NCBI GenBank assembly: GCA_938004235.1
Contig: CALKWL010000108.1
Span: 1 to 12,921, forward strand
DNA from: an uncultured Gammaproteobacteria bacterium
Lineage (GTDB): Bacteria; Pseudomonadota; Gammaproteobacteria; Halothiobacillales; Halothiobacillaceae
DNA: 12,921 nucleotides
Reading direction: 5' to 3'
The notes under the pieces are model-generated. The model was not told where the DNA came from. It did no database searches and saw only the letters and a program-made list of their open reading frames with translations. Below are positions 1 through 6,199 of this stretch, piece by piece; within the stretch, counting starts at the first letter, position 1; each line of letters begins with the position of its first letter. Both the position numbers and the translations under genes were made by a program.

Positions 1-1495
1 GCTCCTTTAGTCTGTCTTTTAGCTCTTTGACCTTTTTCTCTAGCACGTCGATGTCGTTCTTCGACGCAGCCTCACCCATACTGGCGATAATGCGATCAGA
101 TGCATTCTCGGCCGAGTTGAAGAGATTTAAGAACCAATTTGCCCCATCCTTCAACTTTCCAACCAACCAGTCAAGGGCCTTACCTACATAGGGAATTTTG
201 TCACCGAACAGAGACAATGCGGTGATTACTGCACCTACCGGGCCAAGCATTGCGAGAAATCCGCGACCAATACCAAGCAGCACGGTTCTGAAACCGGCGC
301 CTGTTGCTACAGCCGCAAGACTGACAGTTTTAAACCCCACAAACCAAAGAGCTACGTTCTTGCCGACAGAGAGAAACTTCAAAAGCCCGGCTGTCAGCCC
401 AACTACAACGCCGGTCAGCATTCCAATTGCTTTTGCTGCTGTACTGGCGATCAGGAAACCGCCGAGCATCTTCGCGACATTGACCGCTACCGTCATCCAT
501 TCGCGGATAGCGCCATAATTCTCGCGGAAAGCGATGACCAAATCTCTTACCTGATTAGCCAACCACTTCAAAGACTCGCCGAGAGACTGTGCAAAGGTTT
601 TCGCCTGCGAAGAGTCCATCGTGGTGATCAGTTCCTGAAGAACCTCCTTCCACGCATCGAACATCCCCGTGTCGCCAATCTCCTTCAGGAACAGCTGCCA
701 CGACACCATCAAACGCTGAGTCATGCCTGTCCAGGTCTGCATCATGCGTTGAGACGAGCCGGCCATCGTCAGCTGGAATTCAGCAAAGAGACGCTCAAGT
801 GCCGGCTTGGCCTTTACGCGACCCTTAGAGATTTCATCAACCAACTGACCGACTGACATGCCCATGGAGCGAGCCATAAGCACCATTGCATTCGGAACGG
901 CTTCACCCAACTGCTGTCGCAGTTCTTCCATTGAGATGACGCCCTTACCCGCCATCTGCTGAATAGCGACGGTTGCGCGATGAAGAATTTGGTCGGTTCC
1001 GCCGAAGTTTGCGACCGCATCAACTAGTGCTCGCATCGAGCCATTGGTAGGATCAAGCCCGACGGATTTGAACTTCACCATCGTATTAGCCATCTCGTTC
1101 AGCGAGAATGGCGCAGTCTTCGCCATCTCAACGAGGTGTTCCATGTCCTTCGCGGCCTCGGCAATCATGCCGTCCTGTGTCTGAGCCTTGCTCATGCCGC
1201 GCAGCAGGGTTTCCATACGCTCAAGGTGAGCGTTAGCCTGGATGATGCCGTTGATCCACCCGCTAGTGACCATGTGCAGGTTGTAGACGGCGTGACGCGC
1301 AAGACCAGCGATAGTCACCAGTCGCGTGAAGCTAGGCAACAAGCCGCCGAGAGCCTTCTCCATACCTCTGACGGAGCGCGTACCTTGATTCAGTTGATCC
1401 TTAAACTGGTTAACGATGCGACCGGCATTCTTCATCCTTACGGTGAATTGCTTGTCGTCTAGTTCAAGTTCGATTACCAGATCGCCAACGGCCAT
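1..1495 (-). CDS. Tail tape-measure protein, N-terminal 498 residues (runs off the left edge)
   Basis: The frame is open from an ATG at 1495 to the window edge, so the C-terminus is missing. Tape-measure proteins set tail length, fill the tail lumen and are bound by the G/G-T chaperones during assembly. In the sequence, residues 85-250 are helical and contain a stretch around 178-222 (QQMAGKGVISMEELRQQLGE, then PNAM, MSVGQLVDEISKG) typical of the conserved N-terminal tape-measure domain. Residues about 340-430 are strongly hydrophobic with many Gly and Ala, as in the membrane-inserting part of such proteins. A charged, coiled-coil-like stretch starts near 480. The start is supported by GAGGT about six bases upstream, overlapping the stop codon of the G-T chaperone. 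Gene order (tube, chaperones, tape measure) is the standard siphovirus one. Length beyond 498 residues is unknown. Confidence 0.93.
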   Translation of the reverse strand, partial: MAVGDLVIELELDDKQFTVRMKNAGRIVNQFKDQLNQGTRSVRGMEKALGGLLPSFTRLVTIAGLARHAVYNLHMVTSGWINGIIQANAHLERMETLLRGMSKAQTQDGMIAEAAKDMEHLVEMAKTAPFSLNEMANTMVKFKSVGLDPTNGSMRALVDAVANFGGTDQILHRATVAIQQMAGKGVISMEELRQQLGEAVPNAMVLMARSMGMSVGQLVDEISKGRVKAKPALERLFAEFQLTMAGSSQRMMQTWTGMTQRLMVSWQLFLKEIGDTGMFDAWKEVLQELITTMDSSQAKTFAQSLGESLKWLANQVRDLVIAFRENYGAIREWMTVAVNVAKMLGGFLIASTAAKAIGMLTGVVVGLTAGLLKFLSVGKNVALWFVGFKTVSLAAVATGAGFRTVLLGIGRGFLAMLGPVGAVITALSLFGDKIPYVGKALDWLVGKLKDGANWFLNLFNSAENASDRIIASMGEAASKNDIDVLEKKVKELKDRLKE

Positions 1496-1503
1496 TGATT
1501 ACC

Positions 1504-2108
1504 TCAGCCAGCAAGAGTCTTTAGTGAGTTCCAACCATCGAGGTCTAGAACCTCTTCTTCGATTACGATCTTGCCCATAGCCTTCTCAAGAGACTTTCGG
1601 AACTCCATCGCTCTTTCGCCTAACTGTGCGTGTACTGATACGGAAAGCTCGCGTATGTCATATTCAGCGGCAACGCGAGGAATCATCCCAGTCATCATCC
1701 AGAACGCTTTGACGGGCATATCCATAACAGCTTGATAGGACATGCCGTAGAACTTCACAAAGCGGGAAAACAGAAAGCCAAAATCAATGGCCTCTATTTT
1801 CCCTTCCCTTAGTTTCCCTCTTCGTCCTCAAACTTGGTTGCCTGGGCGAATTCTGTGATCTTGTTAAGCTGGCGGATATTCAGACCATGCAGAACTTCTT
1901 TGGGCATTTCGGGAAAGCTCATCTGAATCATCCGCACCATTAGTTCCATCTGTTCGGACGGCGGCATGTCGTCAGAAAGGTTTTCCGAGATACGAGTCAA
2001 TTCGATGAAATCGGATACCGACATCTCTTTCATCTCGTAGCTGACGCCCTTAAGGGTCACTACGCGCTTTTCGGAGGCGAGTTCGTCAAGGTTCAAAGTG
2101 CTGGACAT
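1504..2108 (-). CDS. Tail assembly chaperone G-T fusion made by -1 ribosomal frameshift
   Basis: This is the long product of the chaperone pair. Reading starts at ATG 2108, follows the G frame to the AAC codon at 1812-1814, slips back one base on the heptamer GGGAAAC (1812-1818) and continues at codon CTA (1812-1810) to a TGA at 1504. Predicted length is 201 residues: 99 from G plus 102 from the T frame. The T frame is open straight through the slip site, so no other joining is needed. In lambda and many siphoviruses the G-T protein recruits tail-tube subunits to the tape-measure/G complex and is absent from the virion. The T part contains KFYGMSYQAVMDMPVKAFW, a helical region typical of this family. 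An independent start at GTG 1758 is unlikely because no ribosome binding site precedes it. The slip is inferred from sequence; its efficiency is unknown. Confidence 0.88.
1764..1818 (-). promoter_or_regulatory. Programmed -1 frameshift signal: slippery heptamer, 8-base spacer and hairpin
   Basis: On the minus strand, 1818-1812 reads G GGA AAC in the G frame, an X XXY YYZ heptamer. The G-frame stop TAA begins just after it. An 8-base spacer (1811-1804) leads to a hairpin: GGGAAAA (1803-1797) pairs with UUUUCCC (1770-1764), U1796 wobbles with G1771, and AGAGGCC (1795-1789) pairs with GGCUUUCU (1779-1772) with one bulged U. This gives 15 base pairs closing a 9-base loop (1788-1780). Spacer length and stem size fit a stimulatory structure. 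The frame after the slip is open for 102 codons. Confidence 0.87.
1809..2108 (-). CDS. Tail assembly chaperone G (short, non-frameshifted product)
   Basis: A 99-residue protein starting at ATG 2108, with GGGAG about ten bases upstream, and ending at TAA 1809. It opens with MSSTLNLDELASEKRVVTLK, continues with the motif EMSVSDFIELTR and ends in an acidic FEDEEGN tail. This matches the small tail chaperone found between tube and tape-measure genes. It is expected to coat the tape-measure protein in the cytoplasm and keep it soluble until the tube polymerises. Most ribosomes should stop here, so G should exceed G-T. The slip site sits in the last two codons before the stop, as expected for a programmed -1 shift. 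The gene follows the major tail protein across a 69-base gap carrying a dyad and a strong hairpin, which may set its level relative to the tube protein. Confidence 0.9.
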   Translation of the reverse strand: MSSTLNLDELASEKRVVTLKGVSYEMKEMSVSDFIELTRISENLSDDMPPSEQMELMVRMIQMSFPEMPKEVLHGLNIRQLNKITEFAQATKFEDEEGN

Positions 2109-2138
2109 TGTTTTGTTCTCCCAAGTGTTAGTGCGAAT

Positions 2139-2158
2139 CCCCTCCCCGAAGGGAGGGG
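2139..2158 (-). terminator. Strong UUCG-loop hairpin after the major tail protein gene
   Basis: On the minus-strand transcript an 8-base-pair stem (CCCCUCCC / GGGAGGGG) closes a UUCG loop flanked by C and G, one of the most stable tetraloops known. It lies 20 bases after the major tail protein stop and 31 bases before the chaperone start. No U-tract follows, so it may be a partial terminator, an RNA-processing or 3'-end-protecting hairpin, or an attenuator that lowers chaperone expression. The structure is seen in the sequence; the role is inferred. Confidence 0.6.
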
Positions 2159-2160
2159 TT

Positions 2161-2174
2161 AGTCAGTGCTGACT
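2161..2174. repeat. Junction dyad copy 1 (AGTCA-GTGC-TGACT)
   Basis: A perfect 5+5 inverted repeat with a 4-base centre, four bases past the major tail protein stop codon (2178-2180) and immediately before the UUCG hairpin in transcription order. It matches the copies at 4214, 6204, 7191 and 9716, with the same A-rich flank (AAATA on the minus strand). No good -10 hexamer follows this copy. It may be an operator or a small RNA hairpin. Confidence 0.6.
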
Positions 2175-2177
2175 TAT

Positions 2178-2987
2178 TTAGCTGGCCGATGAATCGCCAA
2201 ACTTGAACAGAATTGCCGGGCTCTGACCGCAATCCACGTAGCCCATGAACTCGACGTTAAACACGCGCTCTTCGTCGTGCTTGTAGGCGAAGCTGATAGC
2301 GCCAGCGGTCGCGGCCAGCGGGATAATGAAGTCTTCCGACTTGTTGCTGAACGGCAGTGCTTTCGGGTGCAGAACCAGTTCGCGAGCCAGCGACAGCAGA
2401 TCAGTGTTAACGGCATCCGACACGTCAACGCGCTTCACGCCAGCGACCGGCGGGGTAGTATTGACGGAAGCCAGGGTGCCGCCGCTGACAGTGATGGTCG
2501 GGGTGTAGCCTGAAACCTTTGCAGTCAGAACGAGCGAAACGCCTGCAGTTGCAACGGCCGTAACCGGAGCCTGACCGGACAGGTTGATAGCGTCAGCCAG
2601 ACCAGCCAGAATCTCATCTTCGGTAGCATCTGCGTCCGAGGTGTAGCTGTACGCAGTGCCGTCAATGGTAACAGTGTATTCAGTAGTGTTCTGAGCCACA
2701 GCTTCGTCAAGAGTCCACACGCCTTTGGTGCCGGTGTCAACCATCGTTGCGCCAGGCATCACGCGAATCAGGTTCTCAAGTGTGGTTTCGGCCAGCGGCA
2801 CGCTAACCTTCACTTCACGTTTCTGGATAATCGAGTTAACCAGAGTCTCGCCGAACTGATCTACGGTTACATCGTAGGTTTCGGTAGACACTTCAACTTC
2901 GACGCCGCCCTTGGTCAGACCAAGATCGACGCCATCATACTTGACGAAGCAAGCGCCAAGTTTCACGTTTTGAGTATTGCAACCCAT
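2178..2987 (-). CDS. Major tail protein (tail tube subunit) with an inserted surface domain
   Basis: A 269-residue protein starting at ATG 2987 behind AAAGGAG, one of the strongest ribosome binding sites here and fitting an abundant virion protein. Residues 1-88 (NVKLGACFVKYDGVDLG, GGVEVEVSTETYDVTVDQFG, VSVPLAETTLENLI) and 184-269 (KRVDVSDAVNTDLLSLAREL onward) look like one tube-forming fold. Residues about 90-183 form a separate module with the pattern EYTVTIDGTAYSYTSDADAT, then a helix (ILAGLADAIN) and beta strands. Domains of this pattern recur in many phage tail and structural proteins. The tube subunit polymerises around the tape measure to form the DNA conduit. Its place between tail terminator and chaperones agrees. 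Tube identity is firm; the insert boundaries are estimates from pattern breaks. Confidence 0.9.
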   Translation of the reverse strand: MGCNTQNVKLGACFVKYDGVDLGLTKGGVEVEVSTETYDVTVDQFGETLVNSIIQKREVKVSVPLAETTLENLIRVMPGATMVDTGTKGVWTLDEAVAQNTTEYTVTIDGTAYSYTSDADATEDEILAGLADAINLSGQAPVTAVATAGVSLVLTAKVSGYTPTITVSGGTLASVNTTPPVAGVKRVDVSDAVNTDLLSLARELVLHPKALPFSNKSEDFIIPLAATAGAISFAYKHDEERVFNVEFMGYVDCGQSPAILFKFGDSSAS

Positions 2988-3005
2988 GAGTTGTTTCTCC
3001 TTTAC

Positions 3006-3017
3006 CTTTAGCTAAAG
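3006..3017. repeat. Perfect 12-base palindrome between tail terminator and major tail protein
   Basis: CTTTAGCTAAAG is fully self-complementary and lies between the tail-terminator stop (3018-3020) and the AAAGGAG of the major tail protein. Next to it, across the stop codon, is a half-copy (minus-strand TGACTT) of the junction dyad seen elsewhere. It could be a binding site or chance; no function can be read from it. Confidence 0.35.
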
Positions 3018-3413
3018 TCAGTCATTGCACAAAAAGTATGCAGCATCGAATGTGACGGCGATCTCCAAGAGGTCACCCTTGGAATACGGAAATGGGATCG
3101 GGTCATGTCTCGGGAACATGTGAACGATCTGTATCTCGTCATTCAACACCTCGGCCCTATCATCCCAGGTGAGCGCCTCTTGTAGCGCCCAAGCTTTCTC
3201 CAGACCTTCCTGATAGTCATAGCCCCTCACGATTACTTGGAAGCGGCTTCGTCTCAGGTCAGGTAAGTCTGGGTACGTCCGTTGACCTACCAACGGAACT
3301 GTCATCAAGACACCCTTACTGGCGCGTTCCGGCATGTGATGAACAAAGATGTCCTTGCCTCGCTTCCCGAAGCCCTGACACTCTAACCACTCTGCTAACG
3401 GTTCCAGTTTCAT
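3018..3413 (-). CDS. Tail terminator protein
   Basis: A 131-residue protein that probably forms the ring ending tail-tube growth and joining the tail to the head. The sequence starts MKLEPLAEWLECQGFGKRG, has a central strand region (SRFQVIVRGYDYQEGLEKAW) and ends with a hydrophobic strand (LLEIAVTFDAAYFL). This alpha/beta layout with the order helix, strand, FQVIVRG, helix is typical of the small tail-terminator family in siphoviruses. Its ATG at 3413 overlaps the TGA of the upstream neck gene by four bases (ATGA), and no strong ribosome binding site precedes it, so translational coupling is likely. It comes directly before the major tail protein, the usual position. The assignment rests on fold pattern and order rather than on a unique motif. 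Confidence 0.78.
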   Translation of the reverse strand: MKLEPLAEWLECQGFGKRGKDIFVHHMPERASKGVLMTVPLVGQRTYPDLPDLRRSRFQVIVRGYDYQEGLEKAWALQEALTWDDRAEVLNDEIQIVHMFPRHDPIPFPYSKGDLLEIAVTFDAAYFLCND

Positions 3414-3853
3414 TTCAGCGTCTTTTTCAATGCGGTCGCGATGCGCCTGCGAATGTCACCTTCAAGCTCTTCGAGCGCCCGCGTCATAAAAAACGGTCCC
3501 ACTTCAACACCAAGTTGCGCTGCCTTCTCTAGCGAACCCGGCCCTTGTCCATACGCCTTGCCGATACCTTCATGCACCAGCCTTGCGTAATCACCAACCT
3601 TTGTCTTGGCGTCTACCTCTAGGGAATCGTCTACGTACACGCTGTAACGATTCCTGCGATTAATACCGCCGCGATCATGATCAACCGTGATCGACTCTTC
3701 CAAGAAACCTTCGTCTACCGGCGCGAAATCTCTCGCCAAATCCCGAATGGCTATTGCGCCGCGCTCCAGTTCACGCGTTGCAGCTTTATTAGTCCGCTTC
3801 GCGATATTTTCGAGGCGCATCGCAATTCCGATGTCCTTTACCTTGAAGCCCAT
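3410..3853 (-). CDS. HK97 gp10-like neck / tail-completion protein
   Basis: A 147-residue protein with the hallmark RDFAPVDEGFLEESITVDHD (residues about 40-59), then a basic turn (NRRNR), a strand (YSVYVDD) and DYARLVHEGIGKAYGQGPG before FFMTRALEE and a basic C-terminal helix. This order (amphipathic helix, 'AP(V)D(T/E)G.L..SI', beta strands, 'Y...(V/L)..G') defines the HK97 gp10-like family, which acts at the head-tail joint during assembly. Its ATG at 3853 lies inside the end of the head-closure gene, a 16-base overlap with no strong Shine-Dalgarno, which suggests coupled translation. The tail terminator follows directly. Family identity is good; the precise role (tail completion or adaptor) varies between phages. 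Confidence 0.85.
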   Translation of the reverse strand: MGFKVKDIGIAMRLENIAKRTNKAATRELERGAIAIRDLARDFAPVDEGFLEESITVDHDRGGINRRNRYSVYVDDSLEVDAKTKVGDYARLVHEGIGKAYGQGPGSLEKAAQLGVEVGPFFMTRALEELEGDIRRRIATALKKTLK

Positions 3854-4194
3854 ACCATCAAATCCACTTGGAAATGATCTAGTTGCCCGTTCACTGTGTA
3901 TCGTGGAAAGACCGAAGTGACTTCCAGCGTGTAGCCGTGAACCTCAACCTGATCCCCGATAGCAATATCCACATGACGTTCAAACAGGATGCGCGACTGA
4001 GCCGTTACCTCGTCTGCATGTGCTCGGGTTGCCGAGCTATCCACGCGCACTGAGGTTTTTTCTTGTCCAACCTCAAGTCGAACAATGCCGCATTTCGCCG
4101 ATTTCCCCTTTGCATCTCGCACCCGCTGACCGTATACATCTGTCTTGTCGGTTAGCTTGCGAATGGTGCAAGGTACGTTTCCTTTAAACGCCAT
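3838..4194 (-). CDS. Head-closure (stopper) protein
   Basis: A 118-residue, mostly beta-strand protein. It starts MAFKGNVPCTIRKLTDKTDVYG and ends with VDIAIGDQVEVHGYTLEVTS and the terminal strand LDHFQVDLMVW. The segment 'I..GD.V...G..(Y/L).V..V....' is characteristic of the small barrel proteins that plug the portal-adaptor channel after DNA packaging. Its order, after the adaptor-type gene and before a gp10-like gene, agrees. The start is ATG 4194 with GAGGCG about eight bases upstream. It overlaps the end of the MuF-like gene by 11 bases and the next gene by 16. A TATAAT at 4208-4213 sits just before it, but a transcript from there would have almost no leader. The family call is from fold pattern; no catalytic residues are expected. 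Confidence 0.75.
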   Translation of the reverse strand: MAFKGNVPCTIRKLTDKTDVYGQRVRDAKGKSAKCGIVRLEVGQEKTSVRVDSSATRAHADEVTAQSRILFERHVDIAIGDQVEVHGYTLEVTSVFPRYTVNGQLDHFQVDLMVWASR

Positions 4195-4966
4195 CTGTGT
4201 CGCCTCGATTATAAGTCATTGATGACTTTTTTACTAGGGCCAAACTATTCGGCTTCAATATGTTATCGCGGACATCTACATAGGACGGCCACTCACCACT
4301 ACCGCTTATAGAGAACCGATATCCATTACGTTCGTGTTCTGGGTCCGCGTAGCGCAGTTCCGCTTCATCCAGCCCAGCCACCTTCATGCCGTAGAGATAC
4401 GTTTCGTTGTACGTCTGTACGAGGTGTATGTTGACGCGGGTCCGCACGTAACGATCACTCTTCCAGCGTCTACCAGCTCTGTCCATGAACATGAAGCCAA
4501 CCTCCACATTCGCCGCTTTGCCCGCTGAAGCCGCCGACGCACCATTAACGAAGCGAAGCTTCGATTGGTAGGCAATCTGGTCATACATCTGCTTCAGCGT
4601 TCTGGCATCACGCTCCATTTGCGCCAGAATGTCGTTCGTGGCGAAACGCATGTTATTGATCATCATCTCGCCGATGTCACCCTCAATGATCGACTCGAAG
4701 ACCGACGTTGCGGTAACCCCACTGTCACTGGTTACATCTGCGATGGCGGCAACCTTCACGGCGTAGGTCGCAAGTTCGATCTCCTGACGAATTAGACCTC
4801 TGCTCAACCGAGTTAGCGACGACACGCCGCCCCAAAACTCATCGTCATGCGACCCTAGCGGCAGACGCGCTGCGGTCGTCTGAACAACCCCGATCAGACC
4901 CATTGTGTAAGCATTGTAGCCGTTGACGACTCTCTCGCGGAGCGTAGCGACAGCTTTAGCGTCCAC
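4184..4966 (-). CDS. Probable head protein with a MuF-like C-terminal domain
   Basis: A 260-residue protein starting at GTG 4966, two bases after the adaptor stop. There is no clear Shine-Dalgarno, so reinitiation is likely. Residues 1-140 are helical (RERVVNGYNAYTMG, GLIRQEIELATYAVKVAAIA, DILAQMERDARTLKQMYDQI). Residues about 158-246 contain FMDRAGRRWKSDRYVRTRVN, QTYNETYL, a KVAGLDEAELRYADP segment, GYRFSISG and KPNSLALV. This is the layout of MuF / minor-capsid C-terminal domains (D..GR.W....Y.R, then ...G....S, then P.HPNC.). The usual His/Cys positions are replaced here (ILKPNS instead of P(F/Y)HPNC), so it is a divergent form. MuF proteins sit in the head, often next to the portal; here the gene follows the adaptor instead. 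The last codons contain a junction dyad and a TATAAT. Function is inferred from domain shape only. Confidence 0.55.
   Translation of the reverse strand: MDAKAVATLRERVVNGYNAYTMGLIGVVQTTAARLPLGSHDDEFWGGVSSLTRLSRGLIRQEIELATYAVKVAAIADVTSDSGVTATSVFESIIEGDIGEMMINNMRFATNDILAQMERDARTLKQMYDQIAYQSKLRFVNGASAASAGKAANVEVGFMFMDRAGRRWKSDRYVRTRVNIHLVQTYNETYLYGMKVAGLDEAELRYADPEHERNGYRFSISGSGEWPSYVDVRDNILKPNSLALVKKSSMTYNRGDTDGV
4208..4236 (-). promoter_or_regulatory. Candidate promoter with dyad operator before the head-closure gene
   Basis: On the minus strand a perfect TATAAT (4208-4213) directly follows a dyad copy (AGTCA-TCAA-TGACT, 4214-4227). A weak -35-like TAGTAA (4231-4236, three of six matches) lies exactly 17 bases upstream. 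The spacing is identical to the stronger promoter before the portal gene. Against it, a start about seven bases past the -10 would leave almost no leader before ATG 4194, and the whole element lies inside the end of the MuF-like gene. Confidence 0.35.
4214..4227. repeat. Junction dyad copy 2 (AGTCA-TTGA-TGACT)
   Basis: A perfect dyad, extended by one further pair to AAGTCA / TGACTT. It is coding here, as the SSMT codons near the end of the MuF-like protein, yet keeps the shared layout: A-tract on the minus-strand 5' side and TTATAAT on the 3' side. It lies 30 bases before that gene's stop. Confidence 0.6.
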
Positions 4967-4968
4967 TA

Positions 4969-5739
4969 TTATCCGCGCCCCACGCGTCTTCCTAGAAGAA
5001 TATAACCAGCCAACGCTTTCATAGCGCGATTGGATACTGGAAGGACAATGGGCTTTCCAGGTCGGAACATGTTGGACGACTCGCCCACCGTCTCCGACAT
5101 CAAGCCGCCACGGCGCTTGTCCTCGACCGTCTCGCTACCCAGTAGATAGTCCGCCTCAAGAATCTGTGCTCGCTTCAGCGCCTCAACGAACGCCTCTGAG
5201 AGATTGTTGATTTCGGTATCCGCCAGACCGCCGATATAGAAGCCTTCCGAGTCACCGTAGAACGCGTCGCCGTTGAACTTGATCTTGCCGATGTTCTCGT
5301 ACGCCTCGATAAGCGCGGTCTGTCGCGTGTCTTCATCCGCGATATCCCAACCAGGCGTCTGCGTGATATCGAACGCTCGCATGAGCGCTGAATTGTACGT
5401 CTGGAACGAGTTCACCCACTCAGCAAGACGACTACCCTGCCTGACAATGTACCGCTGGACGTGTTCATAATCGTGACCGTCAGCAACAAGCGTGATAATA
5501 ACCACGCGCATCTTCGTCCAGTCTTCGATATCCAGCGTGTTATCGGCACCAGCAATAACAATGGACATTTCCGTGTCATCGGGGTCAAAGGTGTGCGCGG
5601 TATCCGCTACGATCTCAACACCATCCTCATCTTCAACCCGATAGCTTATCGAAGTTGGGTAAATCTGGTCGCCATCATAATTCACGAACGCCTGATTGAC
5701 GTTCACTTCCGCGCCCGATTTGTAAATGTCCATGTCCAT
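4969..5739 (-). CDS. Head-tail adaptor-like protein with an N-terminal beta-sandwich
   Basis: A 256-residue protein that appears to have two parts. Residues 8-100 are strand-rich (SGAEVNVNQAFVNYDGDQIY, TSISYRVEDEDG, MRVVIITLVADG) and resemble an Ig-like or tail/baseplate-type sandwich. Residues 105-256 are helical (EWVNSFQTYNSALMRAFDIT, TALIEAYENI, LSEAFVEALKRAQILEADYLLG) and end with RRGGLMSETVGESSNMFR and VSNRAMKALAGYIL. The second part resembles head-tail connector adaptors, which dock on the portal underside: helical bundle, then a '(K/R)S..VG..S..(Y/F)' loop. Its place between the capsid block and the closure protein agrees. The start at ATG 5739 follows the previous stop by nine bases; AAGG lies about nine bases upstream. 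ATG 5733 is an alternative. The fusion of a sandwich to an adaptor is the uncertain part. Confidence 0.62.
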   Translation of the reverse strand: MDMDIYKSGAEVNVNQAFVNYDGDQIYPTSISYRVEDEDGVEIVADTAHTFDPDDTEMSIVIAGADNTLDIEDWTKMRVVIITLVADGHDYEHVQRYIVRQGSRLAEWVNSFQTYNSALMRAFDITQTPGWDIADEDTRQTALIEAYENIGKIKFNGDAFYGDSEGFYIGGLADTEINNLSEAFVEALKRAQILEADYLLGSETVEDKRRGGLMSETVGESSNMFRPGKPIVLPVSNRAMKALAGYILLGRRVGRG

Positions 5740-5748
5740 AGGTCAACC

Positions 5749-6147
5749 TTATTTCTGAGCTTCTTGGATCTCTTTGATCAGCCCTTGAATGGAGTTGCTG
5801 CGAACGCCGTACTTCTCGCCAATCTCGCGCAGCCCTGCGATGCCCCGTTTGTCAGCAATCTCGCTAAGCTGCTCAAAGGTGTATTCAACCTTTTTAGCAG
5901 GTTTAGGACTCTCGACCGAAGCGATTGCTGGCGTACTAGCTTCTGCCTGAAGCCCTTTTGATGCGTTATAGCGATTACCGATCAATTTATCGTCTTCGCC
6001 ATCAAGTGTCACAACCGTCACGACAGCAGCAATCTGATCTGCCTCACGCTGCGAAACATGATCGACAGATACACCATTCTCAAACTGTACAGCGCCAAAC
6101 ATGCCGTTGAAGTGCTCGTAACCTTTTACCGTAATTTTGATTTTCAC
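5749..6147 (-). CDS. Small head-region protein with a HeH/SAP-like C-terminal helix pair
   Basis: A 132-residue protein starting at GTG 6147, with GAGGA about six bases upstream, and ending at TAA 5749. Residues 1-50 are strand-like (MKIKITVKGYEHFNGMFGAV, FENGVSVDHVS), resembling short phage proteins found just after capsid genes. Residues 66-87 form an Ala/Pro/Ser linker. Residues 88-130 (YTFEQLSEIADKRGIAGLRE, then IGEKYGVRSNSI and LIKEIQEAQ) match the two-helix pattern 'T..(E/Q)L..IA...GI.GLR.I...(Y/L)(G/N)(V/I)R..SI..LI..I' of HeH/LEM/SAP-like domains, which bind nucleic acid or protein. It may be a capsid-associated or minor head protein; nothing shows enzymatic activity. A strong hairpin and a dyad separate it from the capsid gene, so it may be expressed less. 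Confidence 0.6.
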   Translation of the reverse strand: MKIKITVKGYEHFNGMFGAVQFENGVSVDHVSQREADQIAAVVTVVTLDGEDDKLIGNRYNASKGLQAEASTPAIASVESPKPAKKVEYTFEQLSEIADKRGIAGLREIGEKYGVRSNSIQGLIKEIQEAQK

Positions 6148-6167
6148 TTTCTTTCCTCGTTATACAA

Positions 6168-6199
6168 ATAAGGGGCAGCGGTTTCCCGCCACCCCTTAT
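6168..6199 (-). terminator. 14-base-pair GAAA-loop hairpin after the major capsid gene
   Basis: On the minus-strand RNA, AUAAGGGG-UGGCGG pairs with CCGCUG-CCCCUUAU around a GAAA loop (6182-6185): 14 pairs, two of them adjacent U.G/G.U wobbles. The same two positions become C-A and A-C mismatches on the plus strand, so the full stem forms only in the direction of transcription. What follows (UUGUAU) is only mildly U-rich, so it may be a partial terminator or RNA-stabilising hairpin that limits read-through from the abundant capsid message. Confidence 0.68.

Noticed and set aside
1504..1758. Separate 84-residue gene starting at GTG 1758
   Set aside because: No ribosome binding site precedes the GTG, and the frame is open upstream to an in-frame slippery heptamer. 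It is better explained as the T part of the G-T fusion.
1797..1803. Second slippery-like heptamer GGGAAAA
   Set aside because: It lies after the G stop codon, so ribosomes in the zero frame do not reach it. It serves as one arm of the hairpin instead.
5461..5961. A 166-codon plus-strand open frame spanning two minus-strand genes
   Set aside because: It crosses the junction of two well-supported genes with good starts and has no recognisable motif.
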